NCBI RefSeq assembly: GCF_000243095.1
Contig: NZ_AHJE01000093.1
Coordinates: 1 to 59,260, forward strand
From: Cupriavidus basilensis OR16
GTDB taxonomy: Bacteria > Pseudomonadota > Gammaproteobacteria > Burkholderiales > Burkholderiaceae
Direction: 5' to 3'
Length of the DNA: 59,260 bases
Position 1 is the first letter of the stretch. Each line of letters opens with the position of its first letter. Both the position numbers and the translations under genes were made by a program. The notes beneath the pieces were generated by a model. It made no database searches. It saw only the letters and a program-made list of their open reading frames with translations, and was not told the DNA's origin. Shown here piece by piece: positions 50,995 to 58,681 of the stretch.

Positions 50995-51599
50995 TGCAAG
51001 TGCAAGACGTTAAGCGGTTGATCGAGCGCGCACTGGGCCGCATCCGGTTACCCTTCCGGGGTGTCATCACGCACATCAACAATGCGCCGGACGTGCAGCT
51101 CGTCCAGCTCAAGGGCATGGCCGCGGGCGACGATTTGCAGGACAACGAGCTGTTCCAGCAGTTCGGCTTCTCGTCCAATCCGCCCTCGGGCACGCTCGGC
51201 GTGATCCTTCCGATAGGGGGCAAGACTTCGCAGGGCGTCATCATCGCCACTGAGAATGGTGAGCTACGCTTCAAGCCGCTCAAGCCCGGCGAAGCGGTAG
51301 TGTTCAACGCCTTCGGGGACCATGTGCTCATGCGCGAGAACCGCGTGACCGAGATCGTCTGCGATACGCTGCTGGTTAAGGCGACCACCAAGGTCCGCTT
51401 CGAGACGCCAGCGGTCGAAAACACGGGCACCCACCATTCGGATGGCGACGTGGGGAGCGGCGGCTCAATCACCGCGACCCATGACGTGGCTGACCAAGGT
51501 GGCACAAAGACCATGGCCGAGATGCGCCAGGTCCACGACGACCATGACCACCAGGAGCACGACGGCGGCACAACCAGCAAACCGAATCAGCTGACCTGA
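50994..51599 (+). CDS. Baseplate spike protein (Mu gp45/gpV-like)
   Basis: 201 aa membrane-piercing spike. The N-terminal OB-fold region (FRGVITHINNAPDVQLVQLK, LQDNELFQQFGFSSNPPSGT) is followed by a beta-helix and a His/Asp-rich apex (VHDDHDHQEHDGG). The apex holds HxH-type residues that in P2/phi92-like spikes coordinate iron. The C-terminus is short and polar. Confidence 0.87.
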   Translation: MQVQDVKRLIERALGRIRLPFRGVITHINNAPDVQLVQLKGMAAGDDLQDNELFQQFGFSSNPPSGTLGVILPIGGKTSQGVIIATENGELRFKPLKPGEAVVFNAFGDHVLMRENRVTEIVCDTLLVKATTKVRFETPAVENTGTHHSDGDVGSGGSITATHDVADQGGTKTMAEMRQVHDDHDHQEHDGGTTSKPNQLT

Positions 51600-51601
51600 C
51601 C

Positions 51602-51646
51602 GAACCCGTTCGCACTCATCCGAGACCGCTTCAATCCGCAGAATTG
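51602..51646 (+). promoter_or_regulatory. Predicted late promoter before gp46
   Basis: GACCGAACCCGTTC (51598-51611), identical over 14 nt to the site before gpI. A CCGCA/TGCGG hairpin lies just before the ATG, and GAATT near 51641 is a possible -10. No ribosome binding site is seen. Confidence 0.55.
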
Positions 51647-51651
51647 CGGGT

Positions 51652-52002
51652 ATGGACATGGGCCTTGATCCTCTCACCGGCGACTATAGCGGCCAGGTAA
51701 TTGACGACCTGGGTAACGCGGTCTACCTGCGCCTGCAGACGCCTCTGGGCAGCTGGTGGGCAGACCCGACCCTGGGCTCGCGCCTGCATGAACTGCAGCG
51801 CGAGAAGGATGTCCCCCGAATCCAGATTCTCGCCAAGCAGTATGCGGAGGAGGCCCTGCGGCCCATCCTGGACGATGGCCGCGCCACCTCCATCACGGTG
51901 GAAACCGAACAACCACACGACGGGCGCTGCCTTCTCCTGATTACCGTCGTTGACGCACAGGGCCGCAAGCGCGCGTTTAACCATCCCGTTAAGGTGGCTT
52001 GA
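51652..52002 (+). CDS. Baseplate protein (Mu gp46-like)
   Basis: 116 aa, Phage_GP46 family: GDYSGQVIDDLGNAVYLRLQ, TPLGSWWADPTLGSRLHELQ and AEEALRPILDDGRA. Another ATG two codons downstream (51658) is possible. Baseplate wedge component. Its stop overlaps the gp47 start (TGATG). Confidence 0.87.
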   Translation: MDMGLDPLTGDYSGQVIDDLGNAVYLRLQTPLGSWWADPTLGSRLHELQREKDVPRIQILAKQYAEEALRPILDDGRATSITVETEQPHDGRCLLLITVVDAQGRKRAFNHPVKVA

Positions 52003-53066
52003 TGTCCTACCCTCTGCGCTCCATGGAGCAGATCCGCGGCGACATCCTGCGAGACCAGGCGAACCTGGATGACTCGGTCGACATCACCTCCGACAGCGAC
52101 AACTTTGTGAGGGCCACGGGCGTGGCTGGCGCCGTCGAGGGCCTGTATCAGTTCCAGGCCTGGCAGACGCGGCAGATCTTCCCCGACACCGCCGACAGCG
52201 AGAACTTGCGCCGGCATGCGGCATTGCGACGGATTTTCCCGAAGCCCGCGGCTCCCGCTGGGGGCACCGTACTGCTGACTGGCACCGTCCCCTCGACTGC
52301 CGATATCGGGCTCCAGATTGTCGTGGGCAATCAGCGCTACCAGACCTCGACGCCAGCGACTATTGGCGCAGGCGGGACCGCGCTGGTCACCGCTGTGGCA
52401 CTGGCGGCCGGTTCGGCCGGTAACCTGGCGGACAACACACCAGGTCAGCTGTCCGCGGCGCCGTCAGGCATCTCCAGCCAGGTCACCGTCGTGTCCATGG
52501 TCGGCGGCCGCGACGCGGAGACCGATGCCGAGCTGCTCTCGCGCCTGCTGGATCGCATGCAGCATCCGCCTGCTGGTGGGAATACGCAGGACTATCGCTC
52601 GTGGGCGATGGAGATCCCGGGCATCACGGACGCCTACGTGTTTCCCCATCGCGGCGGCGTGGGCCGCGTCGACGTGGCAGTAATTAGCGGCAATGCCCAA
52701 GCCAACGACGACGAGATCGCGGCCGCCCAGCTCAATATCGACACCGAGCGTCCCGCGGCCTGCCGCGGCGTGACGGTTTTCACGCCGACGCTTAAGCCAG
52801 TCGATTTCACCTACGGTGTGAAGCTCTCAGGAACAGATGGAGACACGCTTCTCGCTTCTCTATATCGGGACTTTGGTGCCTACTTTGACACCCTTGTACC
52901 TGGCGCCGCGATGGTTAAATCCAAAGCAGATGCCATTGTGTCCAACAGTCGGGGCGTTGGGGATTCCATTGCGGCGTCTCCAGCCGGGAACGTGATAGCC
53001 ACCGTGAACGCGACCGTGGTCGAGTGGCTGCGCCTCGGCACCATTTCACTGTACACGCTGCCATGA
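52002..53066 (+). CDS. Baseplate J-like protein (Mu gp47-like)
   Basis: 354 aa. Baseplate_J features: PLRSMEQIRGDILRDQANLD, GAVEGLYQFQAWQTRQIFPD, GGRDAETDAELLSRLLDRMQ and PAGGNTQDYRSWAMEIPGIT, then DAYVFPHRGGVGRVDVAVIS. Baseplate wedge protein. ATGA overlap with gp48. Confidence 0.9.
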   Translation: MSYPLRSMEQIRGDILRDQANLDDSVDITSDSDNFVRATGVAGAVEGLYQFQAWQTRQIFPDTADSENLRRHAALRRIFPKPAAPAGGTVLLTGTVPSTADIGLQIVVGNQRYQTSTPATIGAGGTALVTAVALAAGSAGNLADNTPGQLSAAPSGISSQVTVVSMVGGRDAETDAELLSRLLDRMQHPPAGGNTQDYRSWAMEIPGITDAYVFPHRGGVGRVDVAVISGNAQANDDEIAAAQLNIDTERPAACRGVTVFTPTLKPVDFTYGVKLSGTDGDTLLASLYRDFGAYFDTLVPGAAMVKSKADAIVSNSRGVGDSIAASPAGNVIATVNATVVEWLRLGTISLYTLP

Positions 53067-53704
53067 CACACGCCGAGCTCCTCTCGCTGCTGCTTCCGCC
53101 GGTGAGCTACCGATACTCGCCTGAGGGCGGGCGTCTCACTGCTTCCATCAAGGCCGATGGCAATTCGCTCGACAAGGCGATGCTCGATGGGGTCGCCGTT
53201 ATCGACGGCATCACGCCATACGGGCGCGCCGACTTGCTGGTCGATTGGGAACGCATCTATGGGCTGGCGGATGCGGCTCGACAGCGCACCATTCAAGAGC
53301 GCTTAGCGGCGCTCCTCCAGCGCATCAATGAGGATGGAGGTCTCTCGCGAGAGTACTTCATCTTCTTGGCGTTAAACCTGGGATTCAGCATCAACATTGC
53401 CGAGTTTTCGCCGTTTAAGGTCGGCTCCGCGGTGGGCCAACCTCTGTATGGCGATGATTGGGTTTTCGCGTGGCGCATCAACGCTCCAGAGACGACTCTG
53501 GTTCCATTCAGAGTCGGTCGCAGCGCGGTCGGTGAGCCCCTGATGAAGTGGGGGAACGAGCTGCTCGAGGCCGCTTTAAAGGCTCTGGCGCCTGCCCATA
53601 CCGTTCTCCAGTTTGCATACGCCGGCGACCCATCCCTCCTCATCGATGAGGAGGGCGACGGCTTCCTTCTCGACGAAGACAACGACTACCTGGATTTTTC
53701 CTGA
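53063..53704 (+). CDS. Mu gp48-like baseplate protein (DUF2313)
   Basis: 213 aa from ATG 53063. DUF2313 pattern: HAELLSLLLPPVSYRYSPEG, GLADAARQRTIQERLAALLQ and SREYFIFLALNLGFSINIAE. The C-terminus carries an acidic tail (DEEGDGFLLDEDNDYLDFS), less usual. Connects baseplate and fibres. Stops 1 nt before the fibre gene start. Confidence 0.85.
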   Translation: MTHAELLSLLLPPVSYRYSPEGGRLTASIKADGNSLDKAMLDGVAVIDGITPYGRADLLVDWERIYGLADAARQRTIQERLAALLQRINEDGGLSREYFIFLALNLGFSINIAEFSPFKVGSAVGQPLYGDDWVFAWRINAPETTLVPFRVGRSAVGEPLMKWGNELLEAALKALAPAHTVLQFAYAGDPSLLIDEEGDGFLLDEDNDYLDFS

Positions 53705-53705
53705 C

Positions 53706-55580
53706 ATGGCTTCCAAACCGCTTTCTCTACGAGACAGAATTGCGTCGTTCCTTGGTACCGAGCTGTTCCCCGTCACACGGAATGGAAAGACCATGGCGGG
53801 CACGGTCGACGCGCTCGCAGAATTTGTCGTCCCGCGGGTACCCATCACCGCAGTTGTCACAAGCATTGCCGCCGAGGCAGCGCAAAGCGCGGCACTATCC
53901 GGTCAGTCGGCTGCAGACGCCTCGGCGACGGAGCAGGCGATCAACGACCGGTTCTATGGGGCTTTGTCTGCCGACCCGGCGGCTCGACCTAGTGGGGGAG
54001 CTTGCCAAGCCGGAGATGGGTATTTCAACACGGTAGCGAATGCCACCCGCCGATACACAGGGACGGTGTGGATCACGCCGGATCCAGATGCAGCTGACCT
54101 TGCGAATCATATCGATCCGGCGAAAGGCGCCGCGTTAGTCGGCTTCCTGTCACCGGATCCTGGTGCCGTCGGTAGGACAGTGCGCGACAAGCTAGGAGAT
54201 ATCCGGAACCCGAAGGACTACGGTGCAGGCGGTGTCGGGGATGAGACGGCGATGGCCCAGGCAGCAATCAATGCCGCAGGCTCGAAAGGGCTCATCATCC
54301 TACCGCCAGACATCAACGTCACGATGGAGTCTCTGATTATTCCTGACACACAGATGATCCTTGACCTCAAGCGAGGTCGACTCATCATGTCGGGTATTGG
54401 GCTAGAGCGCGGCACCTTCACTGACCATGTGGCATGGCGCAATATCAAGCCGAATTTCGCATCACGCCAGTACGTGGTTCCAAACGGATCGCCGACTGGA
54501 ACCGCGGCAGCGGTGAAGCTCTTCTTTGATGACTACACTGCTGACCAGATCAACTATCGGGACGTCAGTATCTACACGGACCGAACGACAGGGAAGGCCT
54601 ACTTAAACGCGAAGTCGAACGGAACCTTCCTGCCCCCATCCATCGTCTTGAGCTCCCAGGATGGGCAGCGGGTTGCGGGGGAGTTGTTCGACGAGACTGA
54701 CGGAAACCAGCGCTTCTTCGGCTTGGCTCTTGGTGGCGAAAAGCCGACCGGCATGACCTGGTATTCGTCTATCCCGACGATATTCACTAAGGCAGCGGCC
54801 TTCATCAACAACGTCAGCCTGCGTTGGTACAACGCAGCCGGAACTGCTGCCACTGACCTGCTTCGATTCAACCTGCTGGACGAGCTCGAGATACTGTGCA
54901 ATGGCATCCGGACTTCGCGCTGGTCGCAGACTTTGGGGCAGGTTATCCCGAACAACATGTTCCTGCGCTTCGAGAAGTCATCGGCCGCAGTCGTCACGGG
55001 CTCCATCAGCGGCAACACACTGACGGTTACAGGGGTGACATCGGGTGCACTAGCTGTCGGTCAGGTAATCACAGGATCAGGGGTCGCATCTGGCACGACG
55101 ATCACTGCTCTGGGCACTGGAGCCGGCGGCGCTGGCACCTATACCGTCGGCGCTTCTCAGACCGTATCAAGCACCACAGTCACGGCACTCGGCGCGGCGG
55201 ACAGCGGTTTGCGTATGAACACAGCGAACGCCCTGGAAATGCTCCATACCGGCGTATCTCTGCTGCAGGCAACATTTAACAATGTCATTTTCCAGAAAGC
55301 GTACGGTGCCGCGCGCGTCGTGGGAACTGCGGGCGATACGACGCCGAATGTGGGAAATATCTCGTTCTTGCAGATTCCGACAAATGCGACTCCTTACACC
55401 GTCACCAACTTCCTCAATGGCGTAGATGGGCAAGTCCTTTTGCTTCTTTTCTCGGACGCAAACTGTACGGTACAGAACAACGCCAATATTCAACTGAAAC
55501 GCACCAACGCCGACTTCGTGGGCGTGGCGGGTAAGACCCTGCGCCTCGTGCGAGGCGCGGGAGCTTGGTACGAGTGTTGA
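53706..55580 (+). CDS. Tail fibre protein with beta-helix domain
   Basis: 624 aa. An N-terminal adaptor (about 1-80) is followed by a chaperoned pectate-lyase-like beta-helix start (DIRNPKDYGAGGVGDETAMA, LIILPPDINVTMESLIIPDT). Near residues 435-500 there is a Thr/Gly-rich insert (GSISGNTLTVTGVTSGALAV, GTYTVGASQTVSSTTVTAL) of a kind that recurs in many tail proteins and adhesins. The C-terminus has a small beta domain (VLLLLFSDANCTVQNNANIQ). Likely receptor binding or glycan degrading. Base composition is closer to AT than in the baseplate genes, which suggests exchange. Confidence 0.78.
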   Translation: MASKPLSLRDRIASFLGTELFPVTRNGKTMAGTVDALAEFVVPRVPITAVVTSIAAEAAQSAALSGQSAADASATEQAINDRFYGALSADPAARPSGGACQAGDGYFNTVANATRRYTGTVWITPDPDAADLANHIDPAKGAALVGFLSPDPGAVGRTVRDKLGDIRNPKDYGAGGVGDETAMAQAAINAAGSKGLIILPPDINVTMESLIIPDTQMILDLKRGRLIMSGIGLERGTFTDHVAWRNIKPNFASRQYVVPNGSPTGTAAAVKLFFDDYTADQINYRDVSIYTDRTTGKAYLNAKSNGTFLPPSIVLSSQDGQRVAGELFDETDGNQRFFGLALGGEKPTGMTWYSSIPTIFTKAAAFINNVSLRWYNAAGTAATDLLRFNLLDELEILCNGIRTSRWSQTLGQVIPNNMFLRFEKSSAAVVTGSISGNTLTVTGVTSGALAVGQVITGSGVASGTTITALGTGAGGAGTYTVGASQTVSSTTVTALGAADSGLRMNTANALEMLHTGVSLLQATFNNVIFQKAYGAARVVGTAGDTTPNVGNISFLQIPTNATPYTVTNFLNGVDGQVLLLLFSDANCTVQNNANIQLKRTNADFVGVAGKTLRLVRGAGAWYEC

Positions 55581-55662
55581 TGCCGCCGCCGCATGATTTT
55601 GGATGCGAAGTGGGCCCAGGGGCTTTCGCACCAAGGCTATACCCTTAACGAGGAATGATGAA

Positions 55663-56610
55663 ATGCAGCGCATAGACCATTCGACAGCTGTAGCTGTTAA
55701 ACCTGACCCACTGGCAGCAGGCGCGCCTGGTTACTTTACGCCTGGCGATCCATTGACCGGGCAAGAGGCAACTTGGCTTACCGCAGACTGGGCGAACGAT
55801 GTCCAGGAGAACATCTGCCAAGTCATTGAGGCAGCCACCATCGCTCTGGTTAAGGGAGATGGATCGCAGATGCTTCAGGCAATTCGGGCGATCGCCAATC
55901 AAGTTGGCATGCCGGTGGGCGTGCCATTGCCTTGGCTGGGCGCGACGTCGACTATTCCCTCAAACTGCGTTGTCCTCATGGGCCAAACGCTTGACCGGGA
56001 GCTGTATCCCTTGGTCTCGACCCACGCCCTCGCCAGCGGGATCATCGTCTCCGACACTGATTGGTTGGCCCAGGCGCTGCACCGTACCAAATTCTCTACA
56101 GGTGACGGGCTATCGACCATTCGGCTTCCCGATCTTCGGGGCGAGCTGATCTACGGCGCGGATCTTGGCCGCGGAGTGCGATCTGCAGCCATCGGCGACT
56201 GGCTTGCCGGAGAGTTGCTCGCACACGTTCACGCTGCCTCGACGGACTCGCAAGGCACTCACTCGCATGCCGGCACGACCGACACGCAGGGATACCACTC
56301 GCATGGCGGGGCGACTGCGGGAGTTGGCGATCATACGCACCCCTACACCCGCTCTCCGGCGGCCTCCAACCCCGACGCACAGGGCGCCGACGCCGGCGCT
56401 TCGATGCTAGATCTAACACAGTTCGTGGGCGATAACACCGGTGCTGGAGGTGCGCACGCCCACGGCATCAACGGTGATGGCAGCCATGCGCACAACGTGA
56501 CAACAAACGCTGCGGGCGCCCACATCCACAATGTGACGGTGAGCAGCGCTGGCGGGCTTGAAACGCGCCAGCGCGGCACCGGATATCCCTTCATCATGCG
56601 TGTTAAGTAG
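55663..56610 (+). CDS. Tail collar fibre protein with HxH repeats
   Basis: 315 aa from ATG 55663 (GAGGA upstream). The N-terminal half is a fibre shaft; a tail-collar region (GVPLPWLGATSTIPSNCVVL, TIRLPDLRGELIYGADLGRG) follows. The C-terminal 120 residues hold six to seven HxH motifs (HVH, HSH, HSH, HTH, HAH, HAH, HIH) spaced 10-50 residues apart and end in RGTGYPFIMRVK. The arrangement resembles the iron-binding needle tip of T4 gp37, so this is probably the distal receptor-binding fibre. Confidence 0.82.
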   Translation: MQRIDHSTAVAVKPDPLAAGAPGYFTPGDPLTGQEATWLTADWANDVQENICQVIEAATIALVKGDGSQMLQAIRAIANQVGMPVGVPLPWLGATSTIPSNCVVLMGQTLDRELYPLVSTHALASGIIVSDTDWLAQALHRTKFSTGDGLSTIRLPDLRGELIYGADLGRGVRSAAIGDWLAGELLAHVHAASTDSQGTHSHAGTTDTQGYHSHGGATAGVGDHTHPYTRSPAASNPDAQGADAGASMLDLTQFVGDNTGAGGAHAHGINGDGSHAHNVTTNAAGAHIHNVTVSSAGGLETRQRGTGYPFIMRVK

Positions 56611-56618
56611 CGAGCAAC

Positions 56619-57356
56619 ATGGACAAGATCATCTATCACTTCGATCCGACAACCGGCGAGCTGCTCGCCAGCGGGCCTGTCTACATTGGGCCTGCAGGCG
56701 ACGAGCAGATCGCGGCTTTCGCGACCTTAACACCTCCACCGGACCCCACCGAAGGTTACGTGGCCGTGGTCGTGCCCGGCAGCTTGACCGCCGGCTATGG
56801 TTGCTCCTGGTCGCTGGTGCGCGATTGGAGGCTGACAGTGCTCTATCGAGCGACCGATGGGGCTCCGTTGCAGGCAGGCGCTTCGGAACTCGCGGGCTGG
56901 TCCGGCCTAGGTGAGATTCCGGTGAATATCACTGCCCAGCCACGGCCGTCGAGCAGTCACACTTGGTCGGGCGGCGCATGGGTATTCGACCTGGTCGCGG
57001 CGAAGGCTGCCAAGCTGGTGGCTATCAATGCCGAGTGGGCTCAGCGCCAGGCCTCGCCGTTCGCGTTTGGTGGGCACAAGTTTGATGCGGATCCGGTGTC
57101 TACCGCACGCATTCTCGCAGCTGGCCAGATTGGCGGCATTGCCAAGGGGGCCGGCCGCACGTATACGGCCTCGTTGCCTGCCTCAGATGGGAGCGACGTC
57201 GACTTCGAGGCCGACGAACTGGTCAATCTTGCTATGGCGCTCGCGGAACACCGTGACAATTGTTATCGGATCGCTGGGGACTTGAAAGCATTGCTCTCAA
57301 CAGCAGCAAGTGAAGAGGAGTTGGCTGCGATTGTATGGCCATCGGCTGGCGTCTGA
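56619..57356 (+). CDS. Tail fibre assembly protein (DUF4376 domain)
   Basis: 245 aa. Short N-terminal fibre-assembly segment (IIYHFDPTTGELLASGPVYI), a middle domain, and a C-terminal DUF4376 region (KLVAINAEWAQRQASPFAFG, ELVNLAMALAEHRDNCYRIA). Such proteins help fibre trimerisation and follow the fibre genes, as here (8-bp gap). Confidence 0.8.
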   Translation: MDKIIYHFDPTTGELLASGPVYIGPAGDEQIAAFATLTPPPDPTEGYVAVVVPGSLTAGYGCSWSLVRDWRLTVLYRATDGAPLQAGASELAGWSGLGEIPVNITAQPRPSSSHTWSGGAWVFDLVAAKAAKLVAINAEWAQRQASPFAFGGHKFDADPVSTARILAAGQIGGIAKGAGRTYTASLPASDGSDVDFEADELVNLAMALAEHRDNCYRIAGDLKALLSTAASEEELAAIVWPSAGV

Positions 57357-57363
57357 GTCTAAG

Positions 57364-57409
57364 GAACCCCTTACCGGGAGGTATGCGCGACCCTATTCGC
57401 ACAATGATT
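57364..57409 (+). promoter_or_regulatory. Predicted late-type promoter before accessory cassette 2
   Basis: GAACCCCTTA (57364-57373) matches the motif at the other late blocks, with CACAAT (about 57400-57405) as possible -10. It occupies the position of Pmom in Mu. Confidence 0.42.
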
Positions 57410-57431
57410 GAGGCCTGTGAGCTACGTGGCA

Positions 57432-57462
57432 TACTTAACGCCGACCATAACGGCGTTAAGTA
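57432..57462. promoter_or_regulatory. Perfect 12-bp inverted repeat before the protease gene
   Basis: TACTTAACGCCG (57432-57443) and CGGCGTTAAGTA (57451-57462) around ACCATAA. It could be an operator or an RNA hairpin in the leader. It is followed by a G8 run that may serve as or mask the ribosome binding site of GTG 57481. Confidence 0.6.
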
Positions 57463-57480
57463 CTCCTTTGGGGGGGGATT

Positions 57481-58173
57481 GTGTTTCGAGAGATCGCAAA
57501 GCGGCATCAAATGACAACCATCTTGCTGTGCAGGATGGATCCCAACGAGACCTCATTCACACCGATCGGCACCGCTTTTGTTTGTCACCGTAAAGGATAC
57601 CTCTTGACGTGTGCACACAATTTTGCGCTCACAGACCCGCTAGGGATTGTTGCCCCCGCCAGGGGCAACTTTGTTCCAATGAGGGAAATTGGTGCCGGAA
57701 CGCTCCACGTTAAGGTCGCTCAATTTGATGCCGTCAGAGACGTGGCGCTCCTCAAAATTGAGGCCGGAGTAGGAGGAAAGGCTGTGCTCCCGGACGACAT
57801 GTTCATGGATGAGAATGCGGTCGAAGTGGGGGCAACAATTGCATACATAGGCTATCCGTTTTCGCATCGCGGGCTCACCGTTCGGCATATAGCGTCCGCA
57901 ACATTGGCCAGCAAAATCGTGACGGAGAGTGGCATCCGGCAGTTCCAGCTCGATGCGATGGTCCACGAGGGGTGTAGCGGTGGTCCTGCTATCGACGCCA
58001 ATACGGGGAAGATCATCGGAATCTTGTCTGGCAGGTTTTCGCCTGTGGCCAGCGCTGGTGGCTTCGCGTTCGTCACTGGCGGTCACGTGATCGGGGGTGA
58101 AAGCAGCATTTCGTATGCAACTTCAATAGCTTATGGGTTAGATCTAATGAAGGCGGAGGGCCTCAGTGCTTAA
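57481..58173 (+). CDS. Trypsin-like serine protease (accessory cassette 2)
   Basis: 230 aa from GTG 57481, no signal peptide, so cytoplasmic. Full catalytic triad: His in LLTCAHNFAL (about 44), Asp in VRDVALLKIE (about 84) and Ser in HEGCSGGPAID (about 164), with oxyanion GxSGGP. The chain looks complete. No PDZ or sensor domain is fused, unlike DegP. It overlaps the next gene by 8 bp, so both are one unit at the right end of the prophage, the site of mom in Mu. Intracellular trypsin-like proteases paired with small partners occur in bacterial conflict systems; a defence role is inference. Confidence 0.87.
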   Translation: MFREIAKRHQMTTILLCRMDPNETSFTPIGTAFVCHRKGYLLTCAHNFALTDPLGIVAPARGNFVPMREIGAGTLHVKVAQFDAVRDVALLKIEAGVGGKAVLPDDMFMDENAVEVGATIAYIGYPFSHRGLTVRHIASATLASKIVTESGIRQFQLDAMVHEGCSGGPAIDANTGKIIGILSGRFSPVASAGGFAFVTGGHVIGGESSISYATSIAYGLDLMKAEGLSA

Positions 58174-58639
58174 CATTCAATACGACGAGACCGCACTCAA
58201 GGCGGTTATCCTGGAGCTCGTTCCCGCATACCAACAAGGTACGCTGCTCGATCTGATTGCCGGCGCGGACGTCTCAGAGGAGACGATTGATGCGACCGGC
58301 ATGATGCTTGTGGGTGAACGCAGGGAGCCCGGATATATCGCATACACCGGCGTCCCGCCGGAACAGGATGGCCGCGTGGCGCCCTCGGTCTGGTCGTGTG
58401 TTCGTGGGGAGGTGTACAACCTTCTCTGCACCGATTCGGTACGCTATAAGTCGGAGCGTAAGGAGGGGCAAACTGCCATAAAGAGTCTCGTAACCATCAT
58501 CGCAACTGCCGTGGCCGCGCAGTTTTCCCTGCCGGTTGGAGTCCTTACCGGGGCGGCCGTTCTCGGCCTGATGACGGCGCTGAAGGTCGGCGTGAATGGT
58601 TATTGTGAGGCGCTTAAGCCACGTCCTCCCAAGAGCTAG
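58166..58639 (+). CDS. Small membrane-associated partner of the protease (accessory cassette 2)
   Basis: 157 aa from GTG 58166, overlapping the protease stop. The N-terminal 100 residues form a soluble domain (AVILELVPAYQQGTLLDLIA, RREPGYIAYTGVPPEQDG, SCVRGEVYNLLCTD). The C-terminus has a probable membrane hairpin (KSLVTIIATAVAAQFSLPVG, VLTGAAVLGLMTALKVG). No family recognised. The tight overlap suggests it is sensor, effector or substrate of the protease; membrane disruption after cleavage is one possibility. Confidence 0.65.
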   Translation: MLNIQYDETALKAVILELVPAYQQGTLLDLIAGADVSEETIDATGMMLVGERREPGYIAYTGVPPEQDGRVAPSVWSCVRGEVYNLLCTDSVRYKSERKEGQTAIKSLVTIIATAVAAQFSLPVGVLTGAAVLGLMTALKVGVNGYCEALKPRPPKS

Positions 58640-58655
58640 GCCGGCCAAAATGCGT

Positions 58656-58681
58656 ACCCCTCCGTCCGGAGGGGTGGCTTT
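58656..58681 (+). terminator. Terminator after accessory cassette 2
   Basis: ACCCCTCC (58656-58663), loop GTCC, GGAGGGGT (58668-58675), then GGCTTT. Strong stem with a short T tract. Confidence 0.65.
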
